From positions 316,491,933 to 316,555,932 of the forward strand of contig CM040123.1 in assembly GCA_022559845.1 (NCBI GenBank): a stretch of DNA of 64,000 nucleotides, read 5' to 3'. The stretch's first letter is position 1; each line of letters opens with the position of its first letter. This DNA comes from Amorphophallus konjac. Its lineage: Eukaryota > Streptophyta > Magnoliopsida > Alismatales > Araceae. Shown here in pieces: positions 59,614 through 64,000 of this stretch. The notes under the pieces were generated by a model. It searched no databases and was not told the DNA's origin. It saw nothing but the letters and a program-made list of their open reading frames with translations. Position numbers and translations under genes: made by a program.

Positions 59614-60433
59614 CCTCCCCCATCCGTCGTCACCCACCCAATTAGTCTTGTGCATGAAGGGTACACTTATGGGTGTCCTGGTCCCCCAACATTGGTCAAA
59701 CATATGCATAATAGGTTCACTTGTGGGTGCCTAGGACCTCCCATGTCTAACAAGCCTGATAGTCACCACATGCCTGATAGGTCTACATACGACTGTCCCG
59801 ATCCACCCTTGCACACTATGGTTATCACACCTACACCACATCATAATGCATGGCTTGAGCACTCAAGTAAACAATTAGCAACGAGTGCTAAGGTTCACAT
59901 AGAGTGAGCAAAAACTCATGAGTGTCACTTAGAGTGCCAAGTAGGAGATGCGGATATGGTGATATCGGAGTGGCTCTACCTTAGGACTATCTCCAAACCG
60001 AGAGCACGAGGACTTGGACCTTTCCGAGTTCTGAGAGGCATTGGCAACCATGCTTATGGGCTGAACTTACCGAAGAATATCGGGATACACCCGACTTTTT
60101 GTGTGGCAGATCTAGCACCCTATGAGGGTCCCACGGTGGAACCTAGTGAGAATCTCGAGCCTACACCTACCTTTGTGAGCGACACCATCGGAGAGCCTGC
60201 ACATATCAGCTTGAGAGCCCGACGTGAGCACAAGGAGGCGATATTGGACAAGCAAGGTACCATCGCCAGGAAGAGGGTGTGCTCGCGCTATGTTGAGAAG
60301 TGGAAGAGCCATCCCCCGGCTACGAACGCAGGGTTGAGCTCGGAGGACGTGCCTCGCCCGGATCTACTTTGGTGTACCGCTACCCCGGTGGACCCACACT
60401 CGACGGGGTCGACTTCTCCCCACCCCGGGGGCA
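59614..60433 (+). pseudogene. E1 end of the internal ORF: unknown segment, integrase C-terminus, chromodomain remnant
   Basis: 59614-59905 continues the frame left at 28159 (short repeats around YGCPGPP and CGCLGPP) and stops at TGA near 59905. From about 59940 the next part aligns with E0 integrase C-terminus: LGPFRVLRGIGNHAYGLNLP, IHPTFCVADLAPYEGPTV (E0 SPTFNVADLVPYKGPTV), then a decayed chromodomain (CSRYVEKWKSHPP) and DPHSTGSTS before the LTR. The chromodomain has lost typical residues. No integrase core precedes it, so an internal deletion joined these parts. Confidence 0.8.
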
Positions 60434-63001
60434 TGATGAGGACAGCACACACTGCTCCATATTTTTTCAAGTCATATAATGTATTTTTTTTCACATTAAT
60501 TGAGTCTTATCTATGCCTTTCCTTTAATTGAGTCAGTTGAATAGGTTAATGGGCCAATGGGTTAGCATGTTAAGCTTAGTGAGCTCAACCAAATGGGCTG
60601 GCCCAATACCCCCCCTGTACACACTTGGTCTTTAGTTATTTTAATAGGGGTATTTTAGTCTTGGTCAATAAGTGTATTATTAAGGGTATTTTGGTCATGT
60701 AAAGATTTGGGGTGCCTATAAAAAGGACCCAACCCCCTCTCATCTGGGAGATTGATGGATGAATGAAAAAAAAGGTTGAAATCCCTTGAGTGATTTCCCT
60801 CCTCTTTCTATATATATATATATATCTCTCTCCCTCTCTTTCTCTCTCTCTCTTCCTCTCTCCCCCCTAGGGACTTGCGCCCCTTTCTCTCTCTAACCAA
60901 ATTGAGAGGCCACCCCTCTCTCTCTCTCTTCCACATCATCAAAGGTCCCTTTCCCTCCCTCCCACCATTCAAGCCTCCAAAGGAGACCTTCTAGCCCCAA
61001 GGTAGAGAACTAGCCCCCAAGTTGGACTTCTCCAACCCTCCCATCACCTTCCACTACCCAACTTAGACTTCCACACCCTCCCCTTCACATCCCACCCACA
61101 CTTAAAGATTTTCTTTGCCCTCCCATCACATCCCTTCACAAAATTTCCTAGATTCCTTAGCTAGCCTCCCTTTAGGACCAAAGAATTCAAACTACACCAC
61201 CACCCCTTTTGGACTTACTTCCCCACCATCAAAATTCGTAACTCACCTCCACCCCCTAGGAGAACCACCCCTAACAGCCCATTTTCTCCTTGTCACAGCT
61301 TGGAAAGCCCCCTCCCTAACCCCCTCTCATCCGGGGACCATCCCCAACCCTTCCCACCCCATTTCCCCCTCACATCCTCCCCATTTCCCACCTCCTTCCC
61401 TTGCTGCCACCCAGGCAGACAAAGTAGCAGAACAGACACCCTGATTGCACCGATGCCCCGCCATCCCTGAGTACCTTCTGGTGCCCCACCTAGCACCTGA
61501 AGATTTTCCTTTGAAGTGACTTTCCAACGAGTGGTCGTGCATCCCCAACCGAGGTCGGAGCGGGGCAGGAGGCCCGTTTTCGTCAGGCTGCGCAAGATCG
61601 ACTACGACTGGGGACAGAGGCGAGTTGCAAAAGCTCCCATGGCCGCTCCTATGAGTTTCTTGGTGATCCCTTCGGCCGAGGCGATCCTCATCCAGTCCTC
61701 TTTCAGCTTTGAGAAGAAGAAGGTCATTCGGACATCGGAGCATCTCGTTCCAGCCGTTTTCCTCAGCGTGTGCCGACTGCACTCGCCAGATCTCGGTTGG
61801 ACCACTCCCCACTCATCTGTTCACCATGCTCATCTCCGATCTCGGTTTGAGTCCCCTTCAGCTCCAAAACGAAGCCAACTTGCCCACTGTCACGTCAACG
61901 CCAACCCCGTCCCCATCGGAGCTTCGATCAGCCCGTGGCGCCTTCTACATCAAGCGGTTACCTTGTTTGGCCAGATAGGGGTCACACAGGACCAGCCTGA
62001 TCCAGAGCTCCAGCGGTCCAACCCGGTCACTGGACGACGCCAAATTTCTCTGGCGTGTTCCCTGGCCACCCAGGGACGTTTCTGCACCGGTCTCACCTCC
62101 GACGGAGTTCGGAGGAGTCTGTGGCACCCGCGGCATCGACCTGCTATCAACTGAGACCAGATAGGACAGAGCAGGACCAGTTCATGTTCTCCGACCTGTA
62201 GCAGCCCCCACTAGACCCCGGACAGCCTACAACTCTTACAGTGGGCTCCTACCTCGTCCCTGAACAATTCGGCACCAACCCCGCATTCTGCAGTGCTCCG
62301 AAGAGTCTGTGGCATCCCCGACTCTGGCTTGCTGTCCAGCAAGATCGATCAGACAGAACCGGCCTTCGCTACATTCCAGCCCCTCGCTTGGCCGACTGAA
62401 AGCCCCTCCCTACGTGGAGGTACTATTTGGTTGTAATTAAGTACGTCCCCACCCCAAGATCACCCCTCCTGCGTGAGGTGTAGTGCTGTAGTCATTTATC
62501 ACAGGTCAAGCGGCACCGACGCACGTGTGGGCATCGCACGTTCTCCGCTCGCCTTCGTCTCCGACCGGAATCGGTGTCTACACACCGATTAGGTGAGCAT
62601 CTGGTCCCCCCCTGCTGGTTGACTCTTCCTTGTTTAGTATCACATCTTAATGCCCATCGGACGGTGAGGTGAGCACCCGCCACATATTCCACCCTTTGTG
62701 AGCCCATCGTGGAGCAAGTTGAGAGACCCACCACATAACCCACGCCCTAGGCGTGCTGGTCGCTCACGAATCGCGGGAATCCCAGTCCCCTCCGGGGATC
62801 AACCCGGGCATAGCCAAGCCCTCGGAACAGTAAGGTCCCGCCCCGGACCCTCACCACCATCTCGAGATGCCTTCGGGAAAGAGTGCGCACCACATGAGTG
62901 AACCCGCTGAATTCGAATATGTTATCTTGCGTATGTGCTTGCGGGTCTAGGTCCGAGGATCATTTGGTCATCACATTGCACCCCTAGGTTGTCCCACATC
63001 A
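60434..63001 (+). repeat. E1 3' LTR
   Basis: Starts TGATGAGGACA after a short G-rich tract (ccccgggggca), ends CCCACATCA, followed by CCATC. TATAAAAAGG at 60717-60726. Confidence 0.93.
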
Positions 63002-63643
63002 CCATCCTCATGTATGAGACCGTGAAAAAACTATGGCTACTGTGGGTGCATGTGTGACCGCGCCAGTCCATCTTTGCGGATGTTTGCTGCTGCAAATGTC
63101 ATGTACGCTCCCACTGTAGAATGCATGGCTGCGAGTGTCGCAGCCCCTTCGTGCTCCATGCGAACGCTGATACCCTATCTTTATTATTATTTTTTCTTTT
63201 CTCCTAGCCGCAGACTGCCATTCACACGGCATTGTCGCGTTCATCCTGCTTGACTACGGAGGCCACCTACCATGCATGTGCTCGCCCAACTCTGCTGTTA
63301 GCCACGCACACGGACACCGCAAGCCATTCGATCCCTTATTTTTGCCGCGAACAACACCGGCCATCTTCACCATGGAAGATGAAGCACTGTTCACCAAAAT
63401 ACACACTTTGTTTGAAGTTTGTTCAATGTAAAAAAATGTTAACTAAATCCCTCAATTAAATAAATATTAATTATGCAATTTATATTTTTTTACACATGTC
63501 TCAAATCCCATTGATTAATTATAGAAAAATCTTAATTTTGTGGGAGATCGAGATTAACATAGAAAACTTGCATAATTAATTTTATTAAAGCCTAGCAACA
63601 ATACGTGTGACATACATAAACATATGACAATGTGCACTTATCA
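63002..63643 (-). repeat. E5 3' LTR, proximal part
   Basis: 63002-63006 is the E1 target copy; the rest joins 7283-8172. LTR start (minus) TGATAAGTGCAC at 63643. No gene seen. Confidence 0.72.
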
Positions 63644-64000
63644 CACCCCCAACTTACTCATTGTTAGTCCCTTAGCAATGCAAATGATTTTAAAGTTTAG
63701 GGCCAACAAAAGTTTAAAATTCTCATACCCCCACATCCATAGAATCAACCAAAGATCAGGAATCTGGAATCATTAATGCATAATAGTCTTAGATTGGAAA
63801 TTTAGATACATGACTAAGAATACAAGTCAAAATTCAATAGCACTTGCGCAAGTGTAATACTAAATCCACAGCATGAACAATTGCATCCCTCATTTGCCAT
63901 TCTAGATAAATACCCTTCAACTCTGCACCTCCTAGATCCGAGCATTGAGTATAATAGCTTTTTTTTGCCTCTTTTTTTGATCTTCTTTTTTTATTTTTTT
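63644..64000 (-). mobile_element. E5 internal 3' end with polypurine tract
   Basis: Minus strand AAGTTGGGGGTG (63644-63655) touches the LTR, as a polypurine tract should. The rest to the window edge is AT-rich without ORF. The element continues right; a non-autonomous Athila/Tat-like or large-derivative element is possible but not shown. Confidence 0.6.

Larger units (their letters stand above)
8173..63001 (+). mobile_element. E1: chromovirus-like LTR retrotransposon, pol-deleted, host to three insertions
   Basis: Two LTRs of about 2.6 kb (8173-10801, 60434-63001) in direct orientation are bounded by the perfect 5-bp duplication CCATC (8168-8172, 63002-63006). Inside: tRNA-Met(i) primer site (10804), leader (10822-10922, 23059-23146), gag-like ORF (26345-28159) and integrase C-terminus with chromodomain remnant (59614-60433). 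E2, solo LTR S and E4 account for the rest. After removing them only about 3 kb of internal sequence remains, with no protease, RT, RNase H or integrase core. The LTRs differ at many sites (several percent by eye), so E1 is the oldest complete element here. Its LTR and chromodomain resemble those of E0, a possible autonomous relative. Confidence 0.92.

Overview
The window is plant nuclear DNA made entirely of nested LTR retrotransposons. I see no host gene, rRNA, tRNA gene or CRISPR array. A flowering plant is indicated by the Ty3/gypsy lineages present: chromoviruses with a chromodomain after integrase, and Tat/Ogre-type elements with a second RNase H, primer sites of the tRNA-Met(i) and tRNA-Arg types, and plant mobile domain (PMD) genes. 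The species cannot be told from this sequence.

Layout, outermost to innermost. T is a decayed Tat-type pol fragment on the minus strand (5725-7282). E0 is a chromovirus on the plus strand (pol from the window start, 3' LTR 3325-5724) inserted in T. E5 is a minus-strand element inserted in T; its 3' LTR (7283-8172 plus 63002-63643) is split by E1, and its body runs off the right edge. E1 (8173-63001, plus, TSD CCATC) is an old, pol-deleted chromovirus relative. Inside E1 lie three insertions: E2 (10923-23053, plus, TSD GTCCC), a pol-less Tat/Ogre derivative; S (23147-26344), a solo LTR; and E4 (28160-59608, minus, TSD CCGGT), a Tat/Ogre-type element with gag, protease, G-patch and pol. E3 (29009-39563, minus, TSD TGGAA), a Tekay/Del-like chromovirus, sits inside one LTR of E4. 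The deepest path is T>E5>E1>E4>E3.

E2 and E4 are relatives of each other. Both carry, antisense to the element, the same spliced gene: an acidic/basic N-terminus, a PMD, and a charged coiled-coil tail, with all introns in phase 0. E4 also has a second, fully intact two-exon antisense gene (435 aa) with its own TATA box.

The most unusual signal is a set of short dyads of 20-21 bp. There are three sequence families with one shared architecture: arms of 5-8 bp, a variable centre of 6-11 bp, and start-to-start spacing near 33 bp in pairs and short arrays. Family A (GCGCTAT-N6-ATAGCGC) is in E2. Family B (ACGMC-N11-GKCGT) has close to 90 copies by eye in E4 and E3. Family C (GCGGTC-N8-GACCGC) is in the solo LTR. 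A in E2 and B in E4 occupy matching places: the LTR, the 5' leader, upstream of the antisense PMD gene, and its first intron. I know of no description of this; a binding-site role is inference.

E2, E3 and E4 have nearly identical LTR pairs and look young, yet most of their sense ORFs carry stops. E1 is older.
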